Below, piece by piece: positions 22,844 to 33,958 of a stretch of DNA of 64,000 nt. The notes beneath the pieces were generated by a model. That model ran no database searches. It saw only the letters and a list, made by a program, of their open reading frames with translations, and was not told the DNA's origin. Both the position numbers and the translations under genes were made by a program. The number at the start of each line of letters is the position of its first letter. Position 1 is the stretch's first letter. The DNA lies in the NCBI GenBank assembly GCA_963920525.1, contig OY986438.1, positions 46,786,288-46,850,287 of the forward strand, in the 5' to 3' direction. This DNA is from Dichetophora obliterata. Lineage: Eukaryota; Arthropoda; Insecta; Diptera; Sciomyzidae.

Positions 22844-23677
22844 ATGTACATTAAGATGCCTCAATAAAAAGTTCCATTGCCACCGACTAAAAGTGAACCT
22901 TGATCTATTTTATGTTCATTCCCAAAATATTTTCACTGCCATGATAACCGCCAGTGAGCTAAATCATTTTGAAATAACATCCAAAAATCATGTTTTTCGT
23001 AAAAATGTCGGCTAGCGTGGTTGTTAAAAAAACAATCGGTCAAAAATAATTGTACTGAAAAAGTTCTTCCAAACTGCATCAAAAAGTTTTCAATTTTTGG
23101 AAGTGGGTTAAAGATAATGCTGTTTTTCGTGTATTTTTTTAAAATTATTTTTAATAAAATTTAAATAACTTCATTAATTCTAATGCGATCTTCAATATCA
23201 GTTGAAAAGATTTTAAGTGTTAGCATTGATTCCTGATTCAGAATTGTTTAAATTGATACATATAAAAAATGAAACATTTATTATAAAATATACGCCTACT
23301 GAAAAAATATTACAAGAAATTACAAAATACTATAGAAGTAATGAATTTATTTGAATTTTTAAAGTTTTTGTATGGAAATAAAATAAAATAAAATAAAAAA
23401 ATATGCATTATAAACAGCATAATTTTTAATCCGATTGCAAATTTCTGGCCTATAATTTCAGACAGTTTATTTTTTTTTACAACTATTACACCAGTTAATA
23501 TATTTACGAAAAACATGATTTTCGGAAGTTATTTCAAAATGGTTTACTGGCGGTAATCGTGAAAGCCAAAATATTTTAGGAATCGTCATAAAATAGACTA
23601 AGGTTCATTGTTAGTCGGTGGCATCGATAATTTTTTTTTTTTTCTTTGGAGGTCGAAGCACCTTAATGTGCATACAT
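22844..23677. mobile_element. Second fold-back/MITE, about 830 bp
   Basis: 22848-23005 and about 23499-23674 are inverted copies: ACATTAAGATGC near the left tip against ACATTAAGGTGC on the reverse strand, then GCCACCGACTAA, GTCTATTTTATG-type and AATCATGTTTTTCGTAAA blocks on both arms. The central part is AT-rich with no gene. It is unrelated in sequence to the fold-back just to its left. Confidence 0.75.
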
Positions 23678-25138
23678 AATTTTTAGCTAGAAACAAAAGA
23701 TTTAAGAAACGAACTTTTTTTGACATAAGCTCTATTCAAATCTAAGAAGTATTTTAATGACTAAATTGTATTAAAAACTGATGAAAAATTTTTTCACTAA
23801 ACGTAAGAATATAAAATCATTCGACATATTTTAAAATGTTCTCATATAAGCAAAAATACATTAAAATATTCTTGAAAGCCAACCAATCTTTCCTTAATGC
23901 AATAATTCCATTCCTTATCATTTTGAAAAATTATTCAAATATAAAAATTACGCATTTAAGTAAACTAAACTGCTCAATTATGCTCAACTAATACCTATTA
24001 AAAATCAAAATAATATAGATCGTTGCTATTATTTCACCCATCAACTGTAAAAAAAAATATCATCCGCTGCATTTGCCTGAAAATAAATGCCTGCCTCACA
24101 CTGAAGTGACAGGTAATGGAACATGAGCAAATGTAGCCGCACAAATGGCATTTTAATAACGAAACATTTGCCAACAAAAACACAATTTAATGCAATTTAA
24201 AGCACAATATCTGTATATGATATATTGTTTCATTTTAAGCCAACAATTGAGCCGCCTAATGATGAGAAGGTATTTTCGCAAAGTCTTCTGGCATTTTTTG
24301 CCCGCACTAACTAAGCATAATTCTTAGCGAAATTAAAGCCACATCTTGTAGTTAGCTCATCGCTGTGCCAATTGAAATGATTACCACACAATTACAAGGT
24401 TGCGAAACATATTGGCCCGGCTTTATGGCTAGCGAGTTGCTTTGGTTGTCGACTTCCAGAGCTTGTAATTGCAATTGAAGCGCAATCAATTATTGTTTAC
24501 TGCTTGTTGTTTTTGTTATTGTTGGGTGTGTTTGAGTGTGCATTGCGCCCATATATAGATCTATCTATCTATCTGTTTAGGGTGCTGAACCCTACAACAA
24601 TTGCAGCGTAGCAAGAAGTGCACGAGTGGCCACCACATGCTGGGCGGTTGTGTTAAATAAGTTGGCATGAAAAGATTTACTCGGCCAAAGTATTAACAGA
24701 GAGTTGCTGTAATGAAAATGAACCACGTGGTTCGCGTGCAATTTATAAGATGCGTTAACAAGTTGTTTCTTGTGCCTTGAGTGTGAATTGGAAAACAAGG
24801 TGAGAACTTGAGTGACCTTAAAGGACGCAGCGAATGAAGCATGCGTTGTTGATTTCACAAGTTAGCAGCAAGTGAAGAAAAATTAATGCAAATTGTTTCT
24901 CAAATTATAAAAAAAAATTTTTTTGACTTAAAGTTTACTTCGACTTTACTCAAACTATTTTTCTTTGACGTGAACCTTTACTCAAAATAATTTTTTTATA
25001 AAATACATTTTGCTACTATTTTGAGAAATAGCTGAATCAGAAACGATAAAAAATCTCATTTTGTTGAAAGAAATAAAACGAAATTTTTCAAGTTTCTAAA
25101 TTATTATGCGGAATTTAGCTTTAAAAATAATGGATATA
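23678..25138. other. Unique spacer, no gene seen
   Basis: AT-rich at first, more mixed from about 24060 to 24860, where it resembles host intronic DNA. It includes an (ATCT)n run (24558-24574). A minus-strand open frame at 24592-24858 has no recognisable motif. Confidence 0.4.
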
Positions 25139-25371
25139 CACTGAGGAGCAATACTGTTACATAGTGTAACACTTGTCATTTCAGCAACCCGTATCTTCTC
25201 CAAATTATAACGAATTGCATATTTTTCTTTTATAATGTTGTTGGTACACTTGTACTCTTTCTCCTAAACCGGTTTGAAACTTTTCTAACAACAACGAAAA
25301 AACCAGCAGACAAAAATGTAAAGAAATGTAAAGAAATGTTTTGTTAACGATTTTCGTGGCAAAAAATATTA

Positions 25372-26345
25372 TTAATAATACGTCCAGAATCCTTTTGCTT
25401 TTTTAAGTTCCTGGATACGATTGGGCATACTGGATGTATACCTCCCCACAAATTCTGGTGGTATAGCCTCCCAAATATCCTTAGATCGCTCCCACAGCTC
25501 CTTTACTTGCTTGGTCGGACTGGGATACTTAGCAAGCTGTGATTTGACTCCACAAATTCTCGATTGGATTCATGTCCGGAGATTGTGGAGGCCATTTCAA
25601 ATTAGCAAATTTCTGTTTTTGTATCCAGTCTTTGACAACATGTGCAGTGTGCTTTGGATCATTGTCTTGCTGAAAAATTACTTTTTCAGCAGCAAGACCC
25701 ATATTTTCCACTACTCCTGGTAGATTTTGTTGCAGGATGGGCAGGTACTGTTTCTTACTCATAATTCCATCGATGCGTATTAAGGGACCAACACCATTTT
25801 GCGAAATACAACCCCAAACCATTATTAACCCACCACCATGTTTCATTGTTTGCTTTACATGAAGTGGTTGGGTTGTATTTGGGTCTTTGGTCCAATAGTA
25901 CGCATGACCATCTGATTGGAAACGGTTGATTTTAGTCTCATCAGACCAAATAACCTAAAATTAAAAATAACAACGAATAAAAAATATGGCTTCACAATGA
26001 AGTTCAAAGACTCACCATATCCCAATCAGCATTGGTTTTTTTTCTTCTCTGCTGCTTTAACGCCCAATTTCGTAATGCTTCGTCGAGCTGTCCACTGACT
26101 ATCACTGATGTTTAAAATTTTCAGCGGTGCTGCAGGAGTGACTGCATCATTGCTGGTCACCAAGTTCGCAAGATAGCGGGTCTCACAGTCGCTTATTATT
26201 CTTGGTTTACCTCCTTTGTTTTTAGGAACACTTTCCACTATATTTTTTCCTTATGCGTTGTACTGTCATGTGGCTTATTTGGAAATCTTTTGCTACTTTT
26301 CTAACTGACTCCCCCTTCCGCAATAAATTTATTATTTGATTTTTT
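25372..26345 (-). pseudogene. Tc1-like transposase (DD34E), frameshifted but otherwise well preserved
   Basis: Reading from high to low coordinates: a helix-turn-helix (RKGESVRKVAKDFQISHMTV), then GGKPRIISDCETRYLANLV, a short intron, VIWSDETKINRFQSDGHAYY, KHGGGLIMVWGCISQNGVGP, VIFQQDNDPKHTAHVV, and PPQSPDMNPIENLW, ending at a stop at 25374-25372. The second Asp and the Glu are exactly 34 residues apart, the Tc1 DD34E signature. Breaks: frameshifts near 26243, near 26045 (an A run) and near 25545; no ATG opens the N-terminal frame. Part of the usual linker before the intron appears to be missing. Only a few changes separate it from an open frame, so this is the youngest-looking transposase in the window. 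Confidence 0.82.
25955..26015 (-). other. Transposase intron (61 bp)
   Basis: On the minus strand the donor GTGAGT begins at 26015 and the acceptor TTTTTAATTTTAG ends at 25955. Splicing joins GATTGGGATATG to GTTATTTGGTCTGAT, restoring the DWDM/VIWSDET reading typical of Tc1 transposases. Confidence 0.65.
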
Positions 26346-27589
26346 TTCAATATTGATCATAGCGATAGCTTATATTAACACTTAATAAATACGTTGCAAA
26401 GCAGAAAAAGATATTTAGCTTTAAAATAAGCAAAAGATAACGGTACAATGCAAAATTGAGAGTGAGTGCAAAACTGTAACATTTGTCTTTTTTAACATTT
26501 TTGTCTGATAGTTTTTTGTTGTTGTTTACAGTATTGCTCCTCAGTGTACATACTTTAACGGTCAAAACTGTTCACGAAAGTAATGGAATTCACCATTTTA
26601 GAAATTTCGTGCTGCAATGTATGTTCGGCAACACTTTTCTCTTTTTAACAATCATGTTATATATTTACTGTTTGATGGCAAACTTGTTTTCAAGTAACGG
26701 TTATTTTCCAATTTTTGACAAATTAAAAGAAAACACGTGTTTGTGAACAAATTTTGTCCACGGGAAGACTTATTAACAATTCAAGGATATTTAAGATCCT
26801 ATTTGGGCAAAAATTGAGTGCAATTCTTAAAGTTTGCGTATGGGCTTAAAAAAATAAAGAAAACTACCAATTATTGTAACCATCGTTACCATTGGACATG
26901 GGAAAAGCAAAAAACTCTGTTTTGAAAATTCCGTATTGAGGGATGATATAAAAAATGGTATATCTTATAGACAAATTGAAAGAAAATATAACATATCACT
27001 TGAATTTATAAATAAAATAAAAAAGTAGTCGAATGTGATTGCTCCAAGGAAATTTGGTGCAAGGACATGAAGCTATCTCCAGGCGTAGAGCGCTTTGCCA
27101 TGCGTTTTTAAGTCACTCGGGCTACAAATACTGCAGTGGAGATTAATCAGGTCCTTGACCAGGTACTCGCAGTTGAGGTCAATTACAAGATAATCCACAG
27201 AAGCCTAAAGGAGTGTGGACTTTTTTCTAAAACAAAAATTAATAATCCACCTTGGATAAGAACCGAAAAAAAAGATATGAATTTAAAAAAGGATGAGCAT
27301 TTTACCGTTAATGATTTAATGGAGGTAACATGGTTAGACATTGATATTTGAAGACGGTGTAAGGATATTATGGGTATGCTCTAGTGGCAATTCAGTCGGA
27401 GTACTGCGACAAATCAATGGTATAATGAAGTCCACGCAGTGGTGGATTTAGGCATTCTGCCCGACACTAGTGCCGCCTCTAACATATTAAATATTTTTCT
27501 TACAATAGAACAAAATTATAAAAATTGACTTTTCCCTTTTGTACACACAATTACTCAGTAATTTTAACAAAATAATAAAAATAATTATA

Positions 27590-27770
27590 TCATTATGTGC
27601 TCGTGCGAAATCATTTATTACGTCATCATAACTCAATTTTTGTACTAAATCTGCTTCAATATTTTATAAAGGTAGTGCATTCGACTGCTCCTCATTCATA
27701 ATTGTCTGTAAATAGTTTTAATTTGTTTTAATGTGGAAAATGTGCAACAGTGTTTTTTTCCTCTTCCTTA
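27590..27770 (-). pseudogene. hAT transposase C-terminus remnant
   Basis: The minus-strand frame reads NYLQTIMNEEQSNALPL, a stop, then NIEADLVQKLSYDDVINDFA. This matches the end of ZMYM1-type hAT transposases (family pattern YLRSTM, ERLNALALL-IE, DDVINDFA). The upstream part of the gene is displaced by the LINE inserted at about 27780. Confidence 0.65.
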
Positions 27771-27784
27771 CAATCTGCATAGAA

Positions 27785-29100
27785 CTTAGGCGTTTATTTA
27801 ATGAGTATGAATGACGAATGTCAACGAAAGAAAGTTTTTTATAAAAACCTGAAACAAGGTTGGCAGTAGAACTGAACCCTGCGGTACTCCTGCGTTGATG
27901 ACGTGCTCCTCGGACGAAATACCGTCCACTATTACACGAATCGTTCTGTCCGGAAACTTGTGGTCCATCGAGCATACCACCAACACCATATGGAATTAGT
28001 TTTGACACGAGTGCTTTATTCCACACTCGGTCAAACGCCATTAAAATATCCAGAGCAACAACCTTGTTCTCTCCGAAAAAGTGACGCATTGGTTCCATTT
28101 TTTGGTTAAGGACGCCAGTAGGCCCTACGGAAACCATATTGACGATCACTGAGAGGTTACAGATAGTTCATAATGTTAAAGTTGATTACGTTCTCTATAG
28201 CTTTGAAAAGCGTAGAGCATATCGTAATGGGTCGGTAGCTTGTAGTGTTCGTGGCATCGTCATTTTTAGGTACTGACTGTATCTTTGCGACATTCTCTTC
28301 CTACAAGATGGAAATACTCCTGTTCGTAGGAGATGTTGAAAAGGTTTCGCATAGGACGAGCCAGCGAAGAAGTACACATTTTAAGCAAAATTGGCAGTGT
28401 TTCATGAGGACTAGAAGCTTTGTTTGTGTTGAGATTTGTAAGGAGCCTTTTAACTGCTCTCGTTCGAAAGTAAATTTCTTACATTGCAGAAGATCTACCC
28501 TCAACAAAGGGCAGTGTCTGATTGCTATCCGAGAGAGTGGAACACTGTGCAAATAATCCAGCCAATAAGTTCGCTTTATCAGCCGAGTTAATAAAGATTT
28601 CGTCATATTTTAAAAGAGTTGAAGCGATGACAATGTCTGATTCTTTACTGTCCAAAAACTTTTATTACTTTAGCGCAGAGTAGAATATTTTTGCGAATGC
28701 AAGTTTTGTGCAGAAACTTTCCGCCTTTTAAAATTAAAGCGATTTATTGCCTCGATGTGAAGTCTGTAGTTATCAGTATTCTTGTGTAAGCGCCAATTCT
28801 GAAAAGCTTCCTCAGTAGACATGACTGCAATCCTGCAAGAGTCTCATTAAACCATGAATGATCTTTGTTTGGTTTAATGGTAATCATCTTATTGGGAATG
28901 AGAGGCCGCATACCCAATAAAATATTTCTTACACCATGGAAGTGCGACATTCACATTTCCATCAACAAAAATAATTTCCAATTGAAGTTGTGATAACAAT
29001 TCTTTAACGCAGTCCAATTTGCATTTCCATAAAGCCATGCAGTCCTCTTCGAAAGTTGTAACAGGAATGCTTGAATAAATTCACAATGATATTTTTACAT
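27785..29100 (-). pseudogene. LINE endonuclease-RT fragment inserted in the hAT
   Basis: From high to low coordinates: an endonuclease-to-RT linker (CMALWKCKLDCVKELLSQL; DHSWFNETLAGLQ), then the RT entry region (NLNTNKA-type decay, CTSSLARPM, SYRPIT), then LDILMAFDRVWNKALVSKL, DRTIRVIVDGISSEEHVI and NAGVPQGSVLLPTLFQVF. The SYRP, AFD and GVPQGSVL motifs place it with I/jockey-type non-LTR retrotransposons. It is a different family from the LINEs at 16.9 and 37 kb (AFDRVW instead of AFDSVDH). Many stops and frame changes; the YADD end and 3' UTR are missing. Confidence 0.7.
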
Positions 29101-30327
29101 TTGGATATACGTCGCAAAGATCACGTAAGTGAAAAAAATTATTTATTTTTAATGCCGAACTTGTATCTTGTTTCTCTTCTTGCAACAGCACTAGAAGAAA
29201 ACTTTTTAAATTGATAAAAAATTATTGAACACGAAACTTAAAGTTACTTTTTAAACAAGCTACTATATTGTTTTACTTTCCTTTAGATTTTTCGGCCATC
29301 AGAATGATTCCACTCTGTAAATACATTCAACAAAACATTTTAAAATAGGAAAATAGGATATATTTTATTAAGTTCTTATTCAATAATACCTTATATGAAT
29401 TCAGAAAGACCAAAAATGCAATAATTGCATTACATTATTCATTGATTTTTTAAAGTTACCGCCAATAACATGCCCATGTTAAAGTTATACTTTCTATAAC
29501 CCAAAAAGTAATTCATTGCATGAGTTTTCCAAAAATGCGTGGCTCTTGTCAAACTTATTTATTGATTCATATAGAGTTTCTTTATAAATTAGCAACCAAA
29601 TAGATTCCGTTTGTAACTTCTTGTTTTCCTCAAAATTTTTCAGACCTCAAAAATATTGTCGCCCTCAAAATGCTGCCGCCCTAGTCCCGTGAGGTCCTAA
29701 ATCCAGTACTGAATCCACGGATTATATTAATACTTTGGAAGACTCGTATTGCCTTAGTTTGGTTACATTAGAGGCGGAACAGGGGCATGATAATTTCTTA
29801 ATGCCGGATAACCACTCGAAGCATGCAGCTAATAGAAAAAAGAGGTGGTTAAATGAAAATGGGATTAAACTTTCAGATTGGACTGCACTATCCCCTGATA
29901 TAAACTTCATCGAACACATTTAGGTCATCCTAAAATGTAAAATATTTGCAGAAAAAGTTATCCAAACGATATGAATGAGATTTTGAAACGGTCCTTGCTA
30001 GCAAGGCAAAAAATTAGTCCTGACATTTTGGGAAAATCTTGTAAAAAGTATGCCGAGCAGAATACAAACCCTAAAAAAATCACTAAGTGGTCATACAAAA
30101 TACTACGCGATAGAAAACATGAACTGCTGGCAGACGAACATAAGTGTTCACACATTTAATAGATAAAAAATCCCACTTTGTATGAAATGCAGATTATATT
30201 TTTGTTTTTTTCTTTATCACTTATCATTCTAACTGTGATCTATTATTTTCAATAAATTAAAGAGATAATAAAAGTTAAATCTTTTTGTGTATTTTTAGTA
30301 ATTCGTAAATAGCTTTGTCCGTTACTG

Positions 30328-31652
30328 TATTTAATATTTTGAAAAATATGAAAAATTTTCTTGATCAAAATCCTAAATGTAACTCCATATCCTTTAGAAC
30401 AAATATATATATTAGTCAAAAAGGTATTCGAGCCAATGATGTATTTGGCGTAAAAATAACGATTTCCAGGCGATAATTTGCAGGACTCTCAAAAAAATTT
30501 ATCTTTAAAAACAAATTGCAGTAGACTGCTTTTTTTATTATTTTCAAAAAACAAATCTTTTTCTCACATTTTTATCGAAAATTTTTTTATCAAGTTTTGG
30601 GTACTATACTCGTATATATCTTATTAGCTTCACAAAACTGAGATATATTTCAGTATTGAAGAACGTATTTTTGAATAACGTGAAGAGTGAAAAGATAACC
30701 CAAAAATAATTTTTCTAAAAATTGGTTGCATATTTCATTGAAGAAAGACTAAGTGAAACAAGTGCTTAAGTTCAACTAACAAGTTCATCGAGTTAAAAAT
30801 AACAGTACTATCCTTACGTTAAGAACAACAACAACAAAACCAACATAATCTTTAAGGCAACTAGAAACTATGGCACAAAGATAACTTCTTTCTTGATTTT
30901 TGCATAGCACATAGATCGACAAATATTGATGGAATCTCATCAATAAGTCAAGAAATTCCAGCACAACTGATTTATATGTTCAACTCAATTTTTACCGCAC
31001 ATACATATAAATAACAACAAATACTACCGCATTATTGTTGTCTCACTCTCCGTCAGTTTAACAGGTAAACAACGAGCTACAAACATTTCAAATGTAAATT
31101 TTTAGGCATGGTTTTTCCTCCTTCCTTCACGGCTTCGAATGCTTTATGTGCGCTTTCGGTCTTCACTCATTCAAGCGATGCTGTTTAGATATCGTTACAC
31201 AAAACCACAAACAATTTATATTCCCATCAAACATTTGACCCCGCCGCTGATTCATCTTAATCAATTATAATAAAGCGGCGGGTTGGTTAAAAAAAAAGAA
31301 AACTAACGAATTCGCTGTCGAAGAAATAGAATGATTTCAAGTTTGACTGAGAAGTATGAAGAAGAGTTGTTCTTTAAAGGAGCCAGAGACGCAGCAGGTG
31401 TAGCTAGTGCTCAGGGTGGAGCATTACACAGGGTAGAAGAAACGCTGAAAAAGAAGAAAAAGCAGCATAACTTGATTGAGTTTGCGGTTTAGTTCATCAG
31501 TTTAAAATACAGTGATAAAATATGGGAAAAACTGCCCGAAACCATCAAATACTATACTGCAAAAATTGTTTGATGGCAATTAAATGAAATAGCAGTTGCA
31601 CAGTGGAGAAATTTCGCATCAAATTATATATTTTTTGCATTCTTTTGTTTTT
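30328..31652. other. Spacer with one small open frame
   Basis: AT-rich up to about 30950, then more mixed. The only frame worth noting is the 53-codon one at 31331-31492. No element ends seen apart from the TA and TTAA flanks of the neighbouring transposons. Confidence 0.4.
31331..31492 (+). CDS. Small open frame, 53 residues, unknown
   Basis: An ATG-to-TAG frame begins MISSLTEKYEEELFFKGARD, continues through an Ala/Gly-rich stretch and a Lys/Glu-rich helix (VEETLKKKKKQ) and ends LIEFAV. Composition is more protein-like than the surroundings, with GC content raised locally. No motif recognised; it could be an exon piece, an element relic or chance. Confidence 0.2.
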   Translation: MISSLTEKYEEELFFKGARDAAGVASAQGGALHRVEETLKKKKKQHNLIEFAV

Positions 31653-32010
31653 TTAACCCATACTCTCCCATTGTACTTTTCAAAGTACAGCAAAATGCAG
31701 TTACTTTAAGTGCATAGAAAAATAGGTTATGAAATAAAAATTACATGTATAAAAGCTTACTGGCCTTTATGGAGTATTTTTGAATTTCGTTGAACACATT
31801 TTTTTTTTAATCGCAGTAGGCGTGTGTCAAATTGGTTTTTTGCGCAAAGCATTTTAAAATGTTTTTCCGTTTGCTTCAATCAAAAAAGTTTGTGCATACA
31901 AACAGTTTAAGAAAACAGATATTGTGCTTATTTCTGCAATATTTATTGAAAATAAACATAAAGTTAAGTGAAAAATAAGTCCCCACATATTTTTGTACAT
32001 ATATACGAAG

Positions 32011-32076
32011 GTAAGCAAAGCTAAAGTTAGATGTATAGTACAGTGGGTTTATTCATACATTTTGTTTTTTTTTTAG
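32011..32076 (+). other. 5' UTR intron of the piggyBac gene (66 bp)
   Basis: A donor GTAAGC at 32011 follows ACGAAG, and an acceptor with a T-rich tract (TTTTTTTTTTAG) ends at 32076, eight bases before the transposase ATG. Size and signals fit a fly intron. Confidence 0.4.
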
Positions 32077-32084
32077 TATCCAGA

Positions 32085-33669
32085 ATGGATTTGAAAACCA
32101 TTCGCACTAAGCATTTTTATGGAAAACGTTTCCACAATGTCAATTCCGCCACAGATGAAATTGAGGATAATATGGAGATAGTTAATACTGATATTGTCCT
32201 GATTCCTCCACCGGTGGACTATGTTACGGATGAAGAGGATATAGATTAAGACAACATAAAAACAGTAGAGATACCGCAAGATGTTTCAGGTGAGGTTGAG
32301 ATTTCTGTGGAATCTTATTTAGCTCCAGACGACGATGGATTTGACAGCGAAGATGGCATTCCATTGTCTGAGCTAAAAAAGTCAATTGCTCCACCGCTAT
32401 GGACAGAGTCCATTTCATCCGAAGACGGTATTGTATGAACAGATAATTATTTGGCTAGTATCCAAAACTGTGCTTCAGATTTGGTTAGACGCAACGAAGT
32501 GATGCCGAGGTAAGACAACTTATCGTTAGCCAAACAATTTTGTATGCAGGTCAAAAAAACCAGCACAGTTTTTCTTTCAATGAAGTTGATTTAAAAGTTC
32601 TTATTGCAATCCTACTATTTTCTGGGTATCATTCTGAGGCTAGAGATTTTTGAATTGGAAACAAGCAGCTGATACACATGTTCCTATTGTTGCAAACAGT
32701 ATGTCTAGGAGCAGATTCCAAGTAAAAAAAATATTTATTCATTTTGCTGATAGCAATAACCTTGACTTAAATGATAAAATGGAAAAACTCCGTCCGCGTA
32801 GTAAACTTTTTTGCAAAAAATTTCAACAGTGGGGATATATTTTGGTCGACATTCTTCTAAACAATTTATTAGAGGAAAGCCTGTAAGATTTGGATTCAAA
32901 AATTGGATTATTTGCAGCAAAAATGGTTACATGTATCAATTTAACACATATTGCGGAGCTAAAAAAGAAAAACCTTTTTTGAAATTTGACCGTTAGGGTC
33001 AAGAGTGGTTCTCGACCTCTTACAGAATATTGACTGCCCAAGTGATCATGCTATTTATTTTGATAACTTTTTACTAGTTATGGACTAATGAAGATTTTGA
33101 AAGAAAAACAATTTAGAGCAACTGGAACAGCTCGAGATAATCGGTTAAAAAAATCTCCTTTTCCTACCAATAAAGAATTTCAAAAACAGAAAGGAGGAAC
33201 TTTTAACCATCAATTTGATGAGACAAATGAATTGATTTTTGTCAAATGAAAGGACAACAGCATCGTAACAATAGCCACCAACTACGGCCAGATCGAAACC
33301 TGTGAAAATGTCAAGAGGAGGAGCAAGGAGCAACAGAATGAAGTACATATTCCTCAACCCCTACTTTTTAAAAACTACAACATGAACATGGGTGGCGTTG
33401 ATTTACATGACCAGTTCATCAATACATACTCCATTCAAATAAGAGGCAAAAAATGGCGCTGAAACCTTTTCACAGCTATGATTTCATCTACTGCGTCCAA
33501 TGCCTGGAAGCTCCACAAGCTAGTAAGCAACTACAGAGGTGATTTACTAGAGTTCACAAGAGCAATAACACTTCATTACCTCAGATTTCATACTGTCAAC
33601 CAAGGATATCCTAAGCTTCCTGTCAATCGAAGCATTGTGGAGAGCGCTGGGTTCCAAAAAACTTCCTAA
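32085..33669 (+). pseudogene. piggyBac transposase, degenerate
   Basis: The start ATG at 32085 opens MDLKTIRTKHFYGKRFHNVN and an acidic N-terminus (DEIEDN; DYVTDEEDID), as in many piggyBac-derived proteins. Then come NSMSRSRFQVKKIFIHFADS, NNLDLNDKMEKLRP, HSSKQFIRGKPVRFGFKNW, DHAIYFDNFLLVMD, NYNMNMGGVDLHDQF and NAWKLHKLVSNYRG, ending at TAA 33667-33669. The second and third catalytic Asp positions (YFDNF and MGGVD) survive, but the block with the first one (normally before the GRH/KQFIRGKP region) is deleted. At least six stops or frameshifts. No Cys-rich C-terminal finger is visible. Confidence 0.85.
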
Positions 33670-33958
33670 TTAACATAGATGACGCCAGTGTCATTTAAGA
33701 TCAAAGTGGTGCTGTGAAATGTGCAATGTTACTCTATGCATTTGGAAAGAGTGCTTTAAAAATTTTCACATTAAAAAAAATTTATATGGTATGCTTGACC
33801 TCATTGTACTAAAAAAAGTACACCTAAATAACTCCTAAACTAAAATATTTTAACACTTTTTATTTGTGTATATGTCTTAACTTTCATCTCAATAAACAGA
33901 AAATACTATGAAAAACAAAAAATTTTATTTTTAATACCGCTGGGTGTTAATGGGTTAA

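Larger units (their letters stand above)
25139..26546 (-). mobile_element. Tc1-like element, 1408 bp
   Basis: TA flanks both sides (25137-25138 and 26547-26548). Both ends begin CACTGAGGAGCAATACTGT when read inward, a perfect match over 19 bp. It carries one minus-strand transposase with D and E catalytic residues in place. The next Tc1 element begins directly after its right TA. Confidence 0.9.
27437..29711 (-). mobile_element. hAT element, 2275 bp, itself hit by a LINE
   Basis: The ends read inward CAGTGGTGGATTTAGG (left) and CAGTACTGGATTTAGG (right), with 14 of 16 matching. The 8-bp flanks AGTCCACG (27429-27436) and AATCCACG (29712-29719) differ at one position. GCCGCC-type sequence just inside both ends is typical of ZMYM1-type hATs. 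Transposase remnants are on the minus strand, and a LINE fragment fills much of the interior. Confidence 0.82.
26925..30160 (+). pseudogene. Tc1-like transposase split by a hAT insertion
   Basis: Left of the hAT: a helix-turn-helix relic (DIKNGISYRQIERKYNISLE), then VNYKIIHRSLKECGLFSKTK and EHFTVNDLMEVTWLDIDI, matching the linker and VIWSDE region. Right of it: INTLEDSYCLSL, DNHSKHAANRKKRWLNENGI, LSDWTALSPDINFIEH and LKCKIFAEK, matching the QDNAPCH and DLNPIEN blocks of Tc1. The catalytic motifs are mutated (PDNHSKH; NFIEH) and several stops are present. The last open piece (29971-30159) may be the C-terminal tail. Confidence 0.7.
26549..30327 (+). mobile_element. Tc1-like element, interrupted by a hAT
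   Basis: The right end reads inward CAGTAACGGACAAAGC (30327 leftward) followed by TA at 30328. The left end, directly after the previous element's TA, reads CATACTTTAACGGTCAAAAC and aligns with it apart from a 4-bp insertion. Transposase pieces lie on both sides of the hAT at 27437-29711. Without the hAT and one target copy the element is about 1.5 kb, a normal Tc1 size. Confidence 0.7.
31657..33954 (+). mobile_element. piggyBac element, 2298 bp, flanked by TTAA
   Basis: TTAA lies on both sides (31653-31656 and 33955-33958), the obligatory piggyBac target. The ends read inward CCCATACTCTCCC and CCCATTAACACCC. Each subterminal region carries a near-palindrome around TTGTACTTTTCAAAGTACA (31680-31698) and TTGTACTAAAAAAAGTACA (about 33797-33815). 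The interior holds one plus-strand transposase. Both ends are present, so this is a complete copy with a dead gene. Confidence 0.9.
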
